Source: REEB481 sp964586595 (GTDB lineage Bacteria > Bacteroidota > Bacteroidia > NS11-12g > UBA955). From it: a DNA stretch of 64,000 nt. Both the position numbers and the translations under genes were made by a program. The stretch lies in NCBI GenBank assembly GCA_964586595.1, contig CAZPHB010000008.1, positions 1 through 64,000 of the forward strand, written 5' to 3'. Shown here in pieces: positions 54,345 through 62,720 of this stretch; within the stretch, counting starts at the first letter, position 1; the number at the start of each line of letters is the position of its first letter. The notes under the pieces are model-generated. The model saw only the letters and a program-made list of their open reading frames with translations. It was not told the DNA's origin and ran no database searches.

Positions 54345-55583
54345 ATGAAAGAGCCACAATCCAAACCGCATACCCTGATCTATTTTGTTGAGAAAATAGA
54401 ATCCTCGTTTGTGATTCATGACCTGATCAACCTGGCACGGCGCTTCGAACGGGTGTATCTGTTCTCAGGGATTAAAATACCCGACAAGAGTAAAGTTCCT
54501 TCCAATGTGCAGGTTTATGAAGCATACATGGATTTGAAATCATACCGCTTCTTTAAAGTTTTACTGGCGAATTTCCTGTTGGTTTTCGGGGTGATTTTTA
54601 CAGAAATGTGGTGGGCAAAAAAGTGGATTCCCCTGCGCAAAAACCTGGCCTCACTGCTGCTGAACATCTTTAAAGCCGATGCCGTGTACGCCCAACTCCG
54701 GGCCAACGGGATGCCGGCGAATGAAATCAGCAACACGCCGTTTTATGCCTTCTGGTTTTACGATACTTCCTACTTGGGCGTGCTGCGCCGGAAATACGGG
54801 GTGCGTAAAACCATTGCCCGCGCCCACAGTGGCGATTTATACGAAGACCATCCCTCACGGGTTAAGCGTTCCGATTTGAGGCTTTTCCAACTCGGAACAC
54901 TCAGCCACCTCCTGCCTGTTTCGCAGCAAGGATCGGATTATATGGCCAAAACCTATCCCGGCTTTGGGGATCGTATCCATACAGTATATCTGGGCACCAG
55001 AGATGGCGGACTAAACCCGCATCAGCCCGACAAACTGCTGGTGTTTAGCTGTGCGCGCTTCAACAACCACAAACGACTGGATAAAATTGCCCAAGCGTTG
55101 CTGCACACTAAAGTTCCGGTCACCTGGATCCATATTGGCGACGAGCGGCTGGGTCAGGATATTCCGGGCATGCGCGAATACATGGCGCTGAAACAAGAAC
55201 TGGCGCAACATCCCAACATTGAAGTTCAATCAACAGGTGTGCTTGAGAACAACGCCATTTTTTCGCTGTATCAGGAACAGGCGGCCAGTGTGTTCATCAG
55301 TCTTTCGGAAAATGAAGGAATTCCTGTGAGCATCATGGAAGCCATCAGTTTCGGTATTCCTGTAATTGCCACCAATGCCGGCGGCTGCCGGGAAATCGTA
55401 CAACCCGAAACCGGCGTGTTGCTTCCCGTAAACATTGACCCTGTGGAAGTGGCCGCCATGCTGGACGGATTTTTAACTTCTGAAATGAATACGCCAAAAT
55501 TTCGGGCCGGTGTACGCCGGTTCTGGGAGGAGCATTTTTCTGAAACACAGAATTACAAAGCCCTCATGCATTACCTGAGCTGA
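54345..55583 (+). CDS. family 4 glycosyltransferase
   Basis: A 412-residue GT-B enzyme. The second domain carries the GT4 signature: FSCARFNNHKRLDK, the VFISLSENEGIPVSIMEAISFGIPVIAT stretch (E-x7-E) and GGCREIV. The N-terminal domain has a hydrophobic stretch (residues 70-90) that could touch the membrane. Sugar and acceptor are unknown. Confidence 0.88.
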   Translation: MKEPQSKPHTLIYFVEKIESSFVIHDLINLARRFERVYLFSGIKIPDKSKVPSNVQVYEAYMDLKSYRFFKVLLANFLLVFGVIFTEMWWAKKWIPLRKNLASLLLNIFKADAVYAQLRANGMPANEISNTPFYAFWFYDTSYLGVLRRKYGVRKTIARAHSGDLYEDHPSRVKRSDLRLFQLGTLSHLLPVSQQGSDYMAKTYPGFGDRIHTVYLGTRDGGLNPHQPDKLLVFSCARFNNHKRLDKIAQALLHTKVPVTWIHIGDERLGQDIPGMREYMALKQELAQHPNIEVQSTGVLENNAIFSLYQEQAASVFISLSENEGIPVSIMEAISFGIPVIATNAGGCREIVQPETGVLLPVNIDPVEVAAMLDGFLTSEMNTPKFRAGVRRFWEEHFSETQNYKALMHYLS

Positions 55584-55893
55584 ACCACACGCAGGAATAC
55601 CCGATCATAAAAATGAATCCTCGAGTAAGGTTGAATATCAGCATCCACAAAACGCTGTTTAATGTTTGCCGGGCAACAGCAATCCGTTTGACTTCAGCTT
55701 TACCGAAGCAGGCGTTTGTGCTTTTTGCAGGGGTTACATGCAAACCATCAATACCTTCAACAACCAACTTTTAAATTAGGAGGCTTGCCGGTACTTTACA
55801 TCCGTGACTGCATCCTGAAAGCGATGAAACTCAGACGCACGTCACACCAAACTGTTTAGTCCAGCATATTCGAAATCCGTCCTTCCATAACAC
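55584..55893. other. 310-base gap with no recognisable gene
   Basis: The gap between the GT4 gene and the PIG-L gene has only short ORFs without family similarity and no strong TAnnTTTG box; TACTTTAC near 55792 is a weak candidate. I see no repeat or terminator in it. Confidence 0.5.
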
Positions 55894-56532
55894 ATGATTG
55901 AAATAAAAAACACACGCGTATTGGTACTTGCACCGCATACCGATGATGCAGAATTGGGCTGTGGTGGAACCATTGCCAAGCTCCTCGACCAGGGCAATGA
56001 GGTTCATTGTGCGGCATTTTCTGCCTGTCAGCAATCCGTGCGCCCCGAGTTTCCTTCCGATATCCTGATTCGCGAAGTGAAAGAAGCCTCGGCAGCATTG
56101 GGAATTCCAGCGCAGAATCTGCACCTGTTCGACTTTGAAGTGCGTACCTTCAACTTCCGCCGTCAGGATATCCTGGATACCATCCTGAAGCTGAAAAAGC
56201 AGATTGACCCTCAGGTGGTATTCATTCCTTCAGTGAACGATGTGCACCAGGACCACTACACCATTGCACAGGAAGGTTTGCGCGCATTTAAACTGTGCAA
56301 CCTGTTCAGTTACGAGCTCCCATGGAACAACCTTACGTTTCAATCCACCAGTTTTTCCATTCTGGAAGAAAAACATCTGGAACGCAAGGTGGCAGCCATC
56401 AAAGCGTATAAGTCACAGGCGCATCGAGCCTACATGACCGATGAATATATTCGCGGCTGGGCGCACATGCGCGGCGTGCAAATCCATGAGCGCTATGCCG
56501 AGTGTTTTGAAATGGTGCGCATGAAATTCTGA
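55894..56532 (+). CDS. PIG-L family deacetylase
   Basis: A 212-residue zinc-dependent LmbE/PIG-L protein. The metal motif PHTDDAELGCGG holds His15 and Asp18, and the third ligand is in VHQDHYTIA. Such enzymes remove N-acetyl groups from sugars, so this one may deacetylate a glycan sugar before amide or formyl substitution. It has no signal peptide. Confidence 0.88.
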   Translation: MIEIKNTRVLVLAPHTDDAELGCGGTIAKLLDQGNEVHCAAFSACQQSVRPEFPSDILIREVKEASAALGIPAQNLHLFDFEVRTFNFRRQDILDTILKLKKQIDPQVVFIPSVNDVHQDHYTIAQEGLRAFKLCNLFSYELPWNNLTFQSTSFSILEEKHLERKVAAIKAYKSQAHRAYMTDEYIRGWAHMRGVQIHERYAECFEMVRMKF

Positions 56533-56581
56533 GGAAAACTCCATCCAAGGATTCAGTAAACACTGCGTTTCGTAATTTCGA

Positions 56582-56597
56582 ATGCAATATTTTGCAT
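56582..56597. promoter_or_regulatory. perfect inverted repeat upstream of the PhyH gene
   Basis: ATGCAA (56582-56587) and TTGCAT (56592-56597) flank TATT. It lies in a 125-base gap, 60 bases before the PhyH start; a TAGAATTTTTG segment further down is a weak -7 candidate. Possible operator. Confidence 0.35.
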
Positions 56598-56657
56598 CAA
56601 ACAGCCCAGCACTTTGACTAGAATTTTTGGAACAACAACACCCAATAAACCCTACAC

Positions 56658-57473
56658 ATGAACTACGCCAACATCATTGAAGCCGTTCAACGCGACGGTT
56701 ACGCGGTTATGGAACAGGTAATCGGCAGCGATGACCTCAAATCCATGCAGGCTGCCTTCGACCAACAGATTGCACAATACGAGGCCCATTTTGATACTTC
56801 TAAAATCAATGAAAATGAACTGGGAACCCTGCGCTGCATCATCAGCCTGGATGAAGCATTTCTTCCTTTAGCTGCGGTGCAACCCGTCATGGACGTAGCA
56901 CAGGAGCTTTTGGGTGACTATTTGTATTATTCGTTCAACGGATTCTACACGTCCAGCAGATTCACACATCCAACCACCCTGTTTCACCGTGATGTTCCCC
57001 TATTCACTCCGGAAGTAATGCTCAGCCTGAACCTGTTGTATTGCTTGGATGATACCACTGTGGAAAACGGCGCAACTTGGTTTGTACCGGGTTCCCATTT
57101 ATTGCGCAACAGACCTTCCGACGATTATATTGAAACCCATAAAAAGCAGGTGACCATGAAGGCCGGCTCCGTATTGTTGTTTAATTCCCTGACTTTTCAT
57201 GCCAGCGGCATCAACCACAATGGCGGACAAAGGCGCTGCATCGCAAACGTATTGCGCAAGTCGTTCATGAAACCACAGTTTCAATGGGATCAAATCCTGG
57301 GTGGAAACGGTTTTGCCAATCATCTTTCTGAAGAAAGCAAAAAGCGTTTCGGTTTTTACAACAACCCGGCCCCATCACTGGATGCCTATTATCAGGAAGG
57401 AATCAGGCGCAGGGCAGAGCGCGAACAGCGCGGCGTGAAGACCGTTTACGGAATTGAACTGAAAGACAATTAA
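56658..57473 (+). CDS. phytanoyl-CoA dioxygenase (PhyH) family oxygenase
   Basis: A 271-residue Fe(II)/2-oxoglutarate oxygenase. The metal triad is His110 and Asp112 (FHRDVP) with distal His181 (FHASG), and Arg192 or Arg193 would hold 2-oxoglutarate. Related enzymes hydroxylate sugars, amino acids or lipid chains in natural-product and glycan pathways. Its place between a deacetylase and an acyltransferase suggests a role in modifying a sugar or its acyl group, but the substrate is unknown. Confidence 0.87.
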   Translation: MNYANIIEAVQRDGYAVMEQVIGSDDLKSMQAAFDQQIAQYEAHFDTSKINENELGTLRCIISLDEAFLPLAAVQPVMDVAQELLGDYLYYSFNGFYTSSRFTHPTTLFHRDVPLFTPEVMLSLNLLYCLDDTTVENGATWFVPGSHLLRNRPSDDYIETHKKQVTMKAGSVLLFNSLTFHASGINHNGGQRRCIANVLRKSFMKPQFQWDQILGGNGFANHLSEESKKRFGFYNNPAPSLDAYYQEGIRRRAEREQRGVKTVYGIELKDN

Positions 57474-57495
57474 CGCCACCACGTCCGCTTCCAGC

Positions 57496-58401
57496 ATGAC
57501 CTCTTTGCATCCAGAAGAATTGGCTGCAGCCTTGTCCCTGAATATCCTTGGCAAAGCGCAGGAACCCATTACACATCTTGGTTTTCCCGGCAACCACAAC
57601 AAAAATAGTTTGTGTTGGGCCGGCACAGAAGAGGTTTTGAAGCAGTTTACCTGTGGTTATGTCATTGTGCATGAATCCCTTGCTGCGCTTCAGCCGTCAT
57701 TGACGCAACTGTGTTTGTTGAGCACATCAAACAAGCCAAGGCTTGTTTACGCGCGTGCATTTCACAAGTGTTTTCAGCAGGAAGCCATCGCTGAAAATCA
57801 TGCAGACATGCACCGGGCCAATCCCAACATCCACATTGGCGATTATGTGTTCATTGGCAGCGACGTGCAGATTGGCAATGGAACCGTGATTCATTCGGGA
57901 AGCACCATTTTATCTGGTACAATCATCGGCGAACACTGCATCATCCGCAACAATACAAGCCTGGGTACCGAAGGTTTGGGACTGGAATTTGATGAGGAAC
58001 TGGGCCGGTATATTCCCTTTCCTCAGGTAGGGAAAGTGGTACTTGAAGATTATGTGGATATTGGTCCGCACAGCACGTTGCGCCGGGCAGCCATGGACAC
58101 CACGCTTATTGGCTACGGCAGCAAAATCGGTTCGTTTGTGAACATCGGCCACAATTGCATCATCGGAAAACACTGCATCCTCACCAGCCATGTGTGTATC
58201 GCAGGTTCGGTACATGTTGGCGACTTCGCGTTTATCAGTATTGGCGCTACCATCCGCAATAAAGTAAAGATAGGAAACCATATTTTGATTGGTCAGGGCA
58301 GCATAGTTACCCGAAATCTGGAGGAGCCGGGAACCTATTTCGGTCAGCCGGCCGTGAAGGTTTCAGATTCTGCGCCGGGGAAAGCATCTCAAGAAGTATA
58401 A
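57496..58401 (+). CDS. LpxD-like hexapeptide acyltransferase
   Basis: A 301-residue left-handed beta-helix protein resembling LpxD. An N-terminal domain of about 100 residues is followed by hexapeptide repeats (NPNIHIGDYVFIGSDVQIG, then GTIIGEHCIIRN) and a catalytic-His-like GHNCIIGKH, ending with IGQGSIVTRN. LpxD transfers a hydroxyacyl group to a UDP-amino sugar; here an O-antigen sugar may be acylated. The start follows the PhyH gene by 22 bases, and the next gene starts right after its stop. Confidence 0.85.
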   Translation: MTSLHPEELAAALSLNILGKAQEPITHLGFPGNHNKNSLCWAGTEEVLKQFTCGYVIVHESLAALQPSLTQLCLLSTSNKPRLVYARAFHKCFQQEAIAENHADMHRANPNIHIGDYVFIGSDVQIGNGTVIHSGSTILSGTIIGEHCIIRNNTSLGTEGLGLEFDEELGRYIPFPQVGKVVLEDYVDIGPHSTLRRAAMDTTLIGYGSKIGSFVNIGHNCIIGKHCILTSHVCIAGSVHVGDFAFISIGATIRNKVKIGNHILIGQGSIVTRNLEEPGTYFGQPAVKVSDSAPGKASQEV

Positions 58402-59655
58402 ATGCAGCAGCAAAAAAGGGCAGTGCTCATTGTAAACTACGATTTGGGCACGAAGTACGGAGTGGGAGGCAGGCGTTGGGCTTTGTTGGGGCGCGCCTTG
58501 ATGGAAGCAGGTGAAGAGGTTCATTTTCTCACCACCCGACAGGCTGTGCCCGAAGAGCTTCAGGACAGGAGCGCACAGGTGCATACATTCAAAACCAACT
58601 ACCCGGCATGCATCCGCAATACACCCAACAATATTTTTGGGAAGATTCAGTACCGCATCTGGCGCTGGCGATTGCTTCGGGGTGTTCAGGGAACCATTTA
58701 TGATTTGGGTAAGCGCGACAAACAAAGGTTTTTATCGCATTGCCGCCGGCTCATTCAGCAACACGGCATCGATGTTTGCATTGTTAGTGGTGCACCATTC
58801 AGCTACCTATACTATGGGACTCTATTGAAAAAGGAATTCCCGGGCCTGGTTCTGGTGAGTGATTTCCGCGACAAATGGACGGAAGGTTTCAACTACGGCA
58901 TGAGGCAACTCGATGCGCGCAGGATGGATTACGAAAGAGCTTGCGAACTGGCCGTGATTCAGGAATCAGACTTGGTTACCGTGGCCAGTGAAGACGTTGG
59001 CGATTACCTGAACAGACGGCATCCACGTGATTATATGGTATTGTACAATGCCGTTTCCCCTATACTGGAAGCAGCAGCCAGGAATGTCAAAACTTCTGCC
59101 AACGCGGGGTTTCACTTAATGCATGTAGGCAATATTTCCGAAGGTTGTGAAGACCAGACAACACACCTGATCCAGGCTTTGAAATTGCTCGAAGCGCAAC
59201 AGCCGGGTCGCGTGAAGCTGTCGCTGGTGGGCCTCCCTAATCCGGAAGTGGTGCAGCAATTCAACAAGGCCGGGATTTCCGGTTTGCAGCTGATTCAGCG
59301 CATGCCACAACAGGAACTCGGCGCATACATGAATACCGCAGATGCCTTCCTGATCTTCAACAGAGAGGCACTTGCAAAGAGCATTCCCACCAAATTCTTC
59401 GATTATATAGTCTTTAAAAAGCCCATCATTGCCTACGACATCAAAGGCAGATTGGCGCAGTTGATTTCTGAACGACGTTTGGGCATCCTGCTCAGTACCG
59501 CACACGCACCCGAACAAACTGCAGCTGTACTGGAAAACTTATCAAGCGGAACCAGTCAGTTCAATTTGGATGCTACCTATGCCGAGTTTTCTTCGGCACA
59601 ACAAGCCAAGCTCCTCAAAGAAGCACTTTCCCCCTTGCTCAGCCGGCTTCATTGA
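58402..59655 (+). CDS. GT-B glycosyltransferase
   Basis: A 417-residue GT-B-like transferase. The opening VLIVNYDLGTKYGVGGRRW and a central FSYLYYGTLLKKEFP segment define the N-terminal domain; the C-terminal domain holds LMHVGNISEG and the NTADAFLIFNREALAKSIPTKFFDYI stretch, where the usual E-x7-E is altered. The ATG comes immediately after the previous stop. Confidence 0.82.
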   Translation: MQQQKRAVLIVNYDLGTKYGVGGRRWALLGRALMEAGEEVHFLTTRQAVPEELQDRSAQVHTFKTNYPACIRNTPNNIFGKIQYRIWRWRLLRGVQGTIYDLGKRDKQRFLSHCRRLIQQHGIDVCIVSGAPFSYLYYGTLLKKEFPGLVLVSDFRDKWTEGFNYGMRQLDARRMDYERACELAVIQESDLVTVASEDVGDYLNRRHPRDYMVLYNAVSPILEAAARNVKTSANAGFHLMHVGNISEGCEDQTTHLIQALKLLEAQQPGRVKLSLVGLPNPEVVQQFNKAGISGLQLIQRMPQQELGAYMNTADAFLIFNREALAKSIPTKFFDYIVFKKPIIAYDIKGRLAQLISERRLGILLSTAHAPEQTAAVLENLSSGTSQFNLDATYAEFSSAQQAKLLKEALSPLLSRLH

Positions 59656-59673
59656 AGCGGCTACCGGCCCACC

Positions 59674-60150
59674 TTAAGCCTTTTTGTAAGGCTTCGCCGG
59701 ATTCCCAAACCAGATTTCTCCCTCCGGAATATCCTTGTTTACAAAGGATAAACTGCCCGTAATGGCATTGTCGCCAATGGTGATTCCATGCTGCAATACG
59801 GTATTGGTGCCGATGAAACAGTTGCGGCCAATTTTCGCACCGCCAATCTGCGTTTGACCGGTGTTCAGGTTGTTGGTCATCACCTTTGGGCAGATGTACG
59901 TGCCGTCCCCAACTTCAACCCCACGCGCCAAAATAGAAGCGTAACGAACCGTTACGTTGTTGCCCACCTTGCATTCTCCGGAAGTAGATACCCGCGAATC
60001 AATGTAGCAATTCTCACCAATGATGGTGTTTTTGCGGAGTTCTACGTAATTTTTGATGGTGGTATTGTCCCCTATAACCACGCCTTCTTCAATAACGCAA
60101 TACGCACCAATTGATACGTTCCTTCCAATGACTGCTTTTTCTGAAATCAT
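59674..60150 (-). CDS. hexapeptide-repeat N-acetyltransferase-like protein on the opposite strand
   Basis: A 158-residue left-handed beta-helix protein of the WbpD/PglD-like trimeric acetyltransferase type. Hexapeptide units run from residue 4 (KAVIGRNVSIGAYCVIEEG) to about 140, followed by IWFGNPAKPY at the C-terminus. It is encoded against the direction of the cluster, converging with the upstream glycosyltransferase gene. ATG 60150 chosen because a TATCTTTG box lies 22 bases upstream; longer in-frame starts would include the promoter. Confidence 0.8.
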   Translation of the reverse strand: MISEKAVIGRNVSIGAYCVIEEGVVIGDNTTIKNYVELRKNTIIGENCYIDSRVSTSGECKVGNNVTVRYASILARGVEVGDGTYICPKVMTNNLNTGQTQIGGAKIGRNCFIGTNTVLQHGITIGDNAITGSLSFVNKDIPEGEIWFGNPAKPYKKA

Positions 60151-60172
60151 GTTCCTGATTCTTAATGTGTTG

Positions 60173-60180
60173 CAAAGATA
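60173..60180 (-). promoter_or_regulatory. -7 box for the acetyltransferase gene
   Basis: TATCTTTG on the minus strand is an exact TAnnTTTG match; no clean TTTG -33 is seen, only a T-rich tract about 17 bases upstream. Confidence 0.55.
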
Positions 60181-60462
60181 ACCTGCCCGAAAAAAGGCTA
60201 AAATAAATTTCAGGTTATGTTGTAGAAAACCATCAATTCCTGCAATTGTTTCCACTGGACAGCACAAGAAATACTTCCGAAGGCTCTGCAGAAGCAGGTC
60301 CATCGACATTGATTTAATGATGCATCTTAATCTTCAAACGCACAGGTACAGAAATTGCTCCAGCTGCCGGAATAGGCAAGAAAGAGGCTGCATTGAGGAG
60401 GTAATCTGCCTAAAATCAGGCAGATAAAAGGTGAATAATCAGTTTCTGGCCGTTACAGGCTT

Positions 60463-60470
60463 TATTTTTG
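60463..60470 (+). promoter_or_regulatory. -7 box of the cupin-like gene; 334-base divergent region
   Basis: TATTTTTG fits TAnnTTTG and lies 14 bases before the ATG at 60485. Together with the minus-strand box at 60173 it shows that the region 60151-60484 is a divergent promoter region; otherwise I see nothing in it. Confidence 0.55.
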
Positions 60471-60484
60471 CATACTTTAACATC

Positions 60485-61489
60485 ATGAGCACACAGGTTT
60501 TTGAACACCATCCTTACATCGAGCGGCTGAAAAACCTCAATCAGCAATACGAGCAACGTTCGGAGTTTCATAAACACGCAGGCGCCATCCTCCTGGAAAT
60601 GGGCGCAGACAAGGAGTTTCTGAAAGAAGTAGTAAAGCGCAACTTCGACGATGAAGGATACAGGGCACAGGTTTGGAGCCAATACAACATCCCGTTCTTT
60701 TATGTGTATGAATGCACCGATTTTCACCTGAAAATCCACTTTTTCCCGGCCATGAAAGCATATCAAAGCGGCCAGGCAGCACATTGCATTCACCACCACA
60801 ACAACTACATCTTGACCACTGCCGCGATTTACGGCAGCGGCTACGAATCCATGTTGTTCGATAAAAAAGTGGATGTGGATGAGAAAACCCTGGAAACCAA
60901 AATGCGTGTGGCCAAGCATTTTACCCAAGAACAACATCCGGTACATACCATCGACGCCTGGGAACCACACGTGGTGTTTATGCCGTCGGCTTTCAGCACG
61001 ACCCTGCAACTTTGGACACCCGACAAAAAACGAAATACCGACAGCCTGCGCAGCAACCCCATCCTGAAAGCCCTGAAGCTTCCTTTGCGCAAGGTGATTT
61101 ACTGGTGCGGACTGGAACGTGCGGTGGGTATTTCCGCCCAAAAAACATATCAATGGTATCCTGATGGCGACCACTTCAAAGCCATCCTTGAAGATGAGTA
61201 TTTTGGTCCCACCAGAAACGCCAAAGGCCCGGAAGTGGATTTGTGGAGCATGCAAAACGTGTTCATCTTCATCCAGCGCATGGGCATTGCAGATGCAGAT
61301 TACCTGCGTGAGGTGCGGGCCCGTCACGACACGCCCCCCGCATATCTGCCCTGGTTGGATATGGTGCTGAACGGCACTGAAATTCCCGATACCTGGCACA
61401 GAGACAGCATCAACATCCCGCGTAAAACCTACCGTGCTGAAGATATCTATCAGGCGGCCCAAATGGAACCGCTGACCATTAACGGTTGA
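60485..61489 (+). CDS. unrecognised cupin-like protein
   Basis: A 334-residue cytoplasmic protein that I do not recognise. Residues 95-170 look like a cupin fold: the AHCIHHHNNYILTTA segment, then a VHTIDAWEPHVVFMP strand carrying another His, which could bind a metal. The second half has an unusual block of Trp and Tyr residues (QKTYQWYPDGDHF, PEVDLWSMQNVFIF). It has its own promoter and stands alone between an acetyltransferase on the opposite strand and a glycosyltransferase. A longer antisense reading frame is rejected because it looks compositionally random. Confidence 0.55.
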   Translation: MSTQVFEHHPYIERLKNLNQQYEQRSEFHKHAGAILLEMGADKEFLKEVVKRNFDDEGYRAQVWSQYNIPFFYVYECTDFHLKIHFFPAMKAYQSGQAAHCIHHHNNYILTTAAIYGSGYESMLFDKKVDVDEKTLETKMRVAKHFTQEQHPVHTIDAWEPHVVFMPSAFSTTLQLWTPDKKRNTDSLRSNPILKALKLPLRKVIYWCGLERAVGISAQKTYQWYPDGDHFKAILEDEYFGPTRNAKGPEVDLWSMQNVFIFIQRMGIADADYLREVRARHDTPPAYLPWLDMVLNGTEIPDTWHRDSINIPRKTYRAEDIYQAAQMEPLTING

Positions 61490-61515
61490 GAAACAACCTG
61501 CATTCCCGCATCGCG

Positions 61516-61523
61516 TACCTTTG
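61516..61523 (+). promoter_or_regulatory. -7 box of the next glycosyltransferase gene
   Basis: TACCTTTG matches TAnnTTTG. The GTG at 61530 follows 6 bases later, giving a very short leader. Confidence 0.55.
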
Positions 61524-61529
61524 CAACAC

Positions 61530-62720
61530 GTGCGCATCATTTACTTTTCCCCGCATCCTACCCACGACATCGTTAGTGAAGTGGGTTACAGCACCCACCA
61601 AAGGGAAACCATTAAGGCATTCAGGGCCTTGGGTCATGAAGTATTGCCGGTGATACTTGGCGGAACCACACCATCAGAAAAGAAGCAGTTCGACACACAA
61701 TCCCAAAGCCATCGCATCAAGGAGTTGGTGAAAAGCCTGCTCCCGAAAATCTTATACAATGCGTTGAAAGATTTGGGCATCAGGCGATTCGACAATTTGG
61801 CGGCGGCACAGCTGGAATCGGCTATTGGCAGCTTCAAACCCGATCTGGTGTATGAACGCAGCGAATACATGCAGGATTCAGGCATCCGCGTATGCCGGAA
61901 GGCGGGGATTCCACATTTTTTGGAAGTAAATGCGCCGTTCATTGAAGAAATGCGCCACTGGGAAGGTTCTTCGCTCATGCACCCCTTGGGCCATGCCATT
62001 GAAAAGAGAAAACTGCTCGCGGCAACAAAAGTGTTCGCCGTCTCCTCGGTACTGCGCGATTTTCTGGCAGCACGTTATCGTTTTCCCGCAGGAAGCATCA
62101 GCGTGATTCCCAATTGTATTGATCCATCAAACGTACACGTGGTAGCTGAAGAAGTGGAAGCACTGCGGCAGAAATTTCAGCTGCAGGGTAAAAACATCAT
62201 CGGGTTTGTGGGTTCATTTTTCCCGCATCACGGCCTCGATGACCTGATCCATGCGTTTGCCCAAATTGAACAAAAGCATCCACAGGCCGTGCTTTTGATT
62301 GTAGGCGGTGGCATGAATGAAGATGCCTTGAAAAAACAGGCTCTGGCAACCCTGGGCGAAGGACGCGTAATTTTTGCCGGTAAAGTGCCCCACCATCAGG
62401 TGTATCCATACATCTCGCTGATGGACATTACGGTCATGCCCAAAAGCAACTGGTATGGCAGCCCCATGAAGATTTTTGAATACGGAATCATGGGAAAGGT
62501 CGTATTGGCGCCAGACAACGGTCCGGTGAATGACGTGATGGAGCACGGCAAGGACGGTTGGTTGGTACAACCCGGAATCCCGGCGTTGTCGGCAGCCCTG
62601 TCTCACTTGCTGTCGCATCCCGATGAAGCCCGCAACATGGGCCTTCAGTTCAAGAATAAAATCCTAAACGAATACACATGGAACCGTCAGGCAAGCTACA
62701 TCCTGAGCCATTTTGCGTAG
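61530..62720 (+). CDS. family 4 glycosyltransferase
   Basis: A 396-residue GT4 enzyme. The N-terminal domain starts with IIYFSPHPTHD; the C-terminal domain has IGFVGSFFPHHGLDDLI, LIVGGG and the nucleotide-sugar segment SNWYGSPMKIFEYGIMGKVVLAP. GTG 61530 is proposed as the start, since a TTG at 61521 would lie inside the -7 box. The end overlaps the next gene by 43 bases. Confidence 0.87.
   Translation: MRIIYFSPHPTHDIVSEVGYSTHQRETIKAFRALGHEVLPVILGGTTPSEKKQFDTQSQSHRIKELVKSLLPKILYNALKDLGIRRFDNLAAAQLESAIGSFKPDLVYERSEYMQDSGIRVCRKAGIPHFLEVNAPFIEEMRHWEGSSLMHPLGHAIEKRKLLAATKVFAVSSVLRDFLAARYRFPAGSISVIPNCIDPSNVHVVAEEVEALRQKFQLQGKNIIGFVGSFFPHHGLDDLIHAFAQIEQKHPQAVLLIVGGGMNEDALKKQALATLGEGRVIFAGKVPHHQVYPYISLMDITVMPKSNWYGSPMKIFEYGIMGKVVLAPDNGPVNDVMEHGKDGWLVQPGIPALSAALSHLLSHPDEARNMGLQFKNKILNEYTWNRQASYILSHFA

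Noticed and set aside
55564..55767. Short minus-strand frame in the gap after the GT4 gene
   Set aside because: 67 codons, no recognisable domain and no promoter; likely chance.
60416..61540. 374-codon reading frame on the minus strand
   Set aside because: It covers the plus-strand cupin-like gene, has scattered Cys and His and no family features; the plus-strand frame has a promoter and regular composition.
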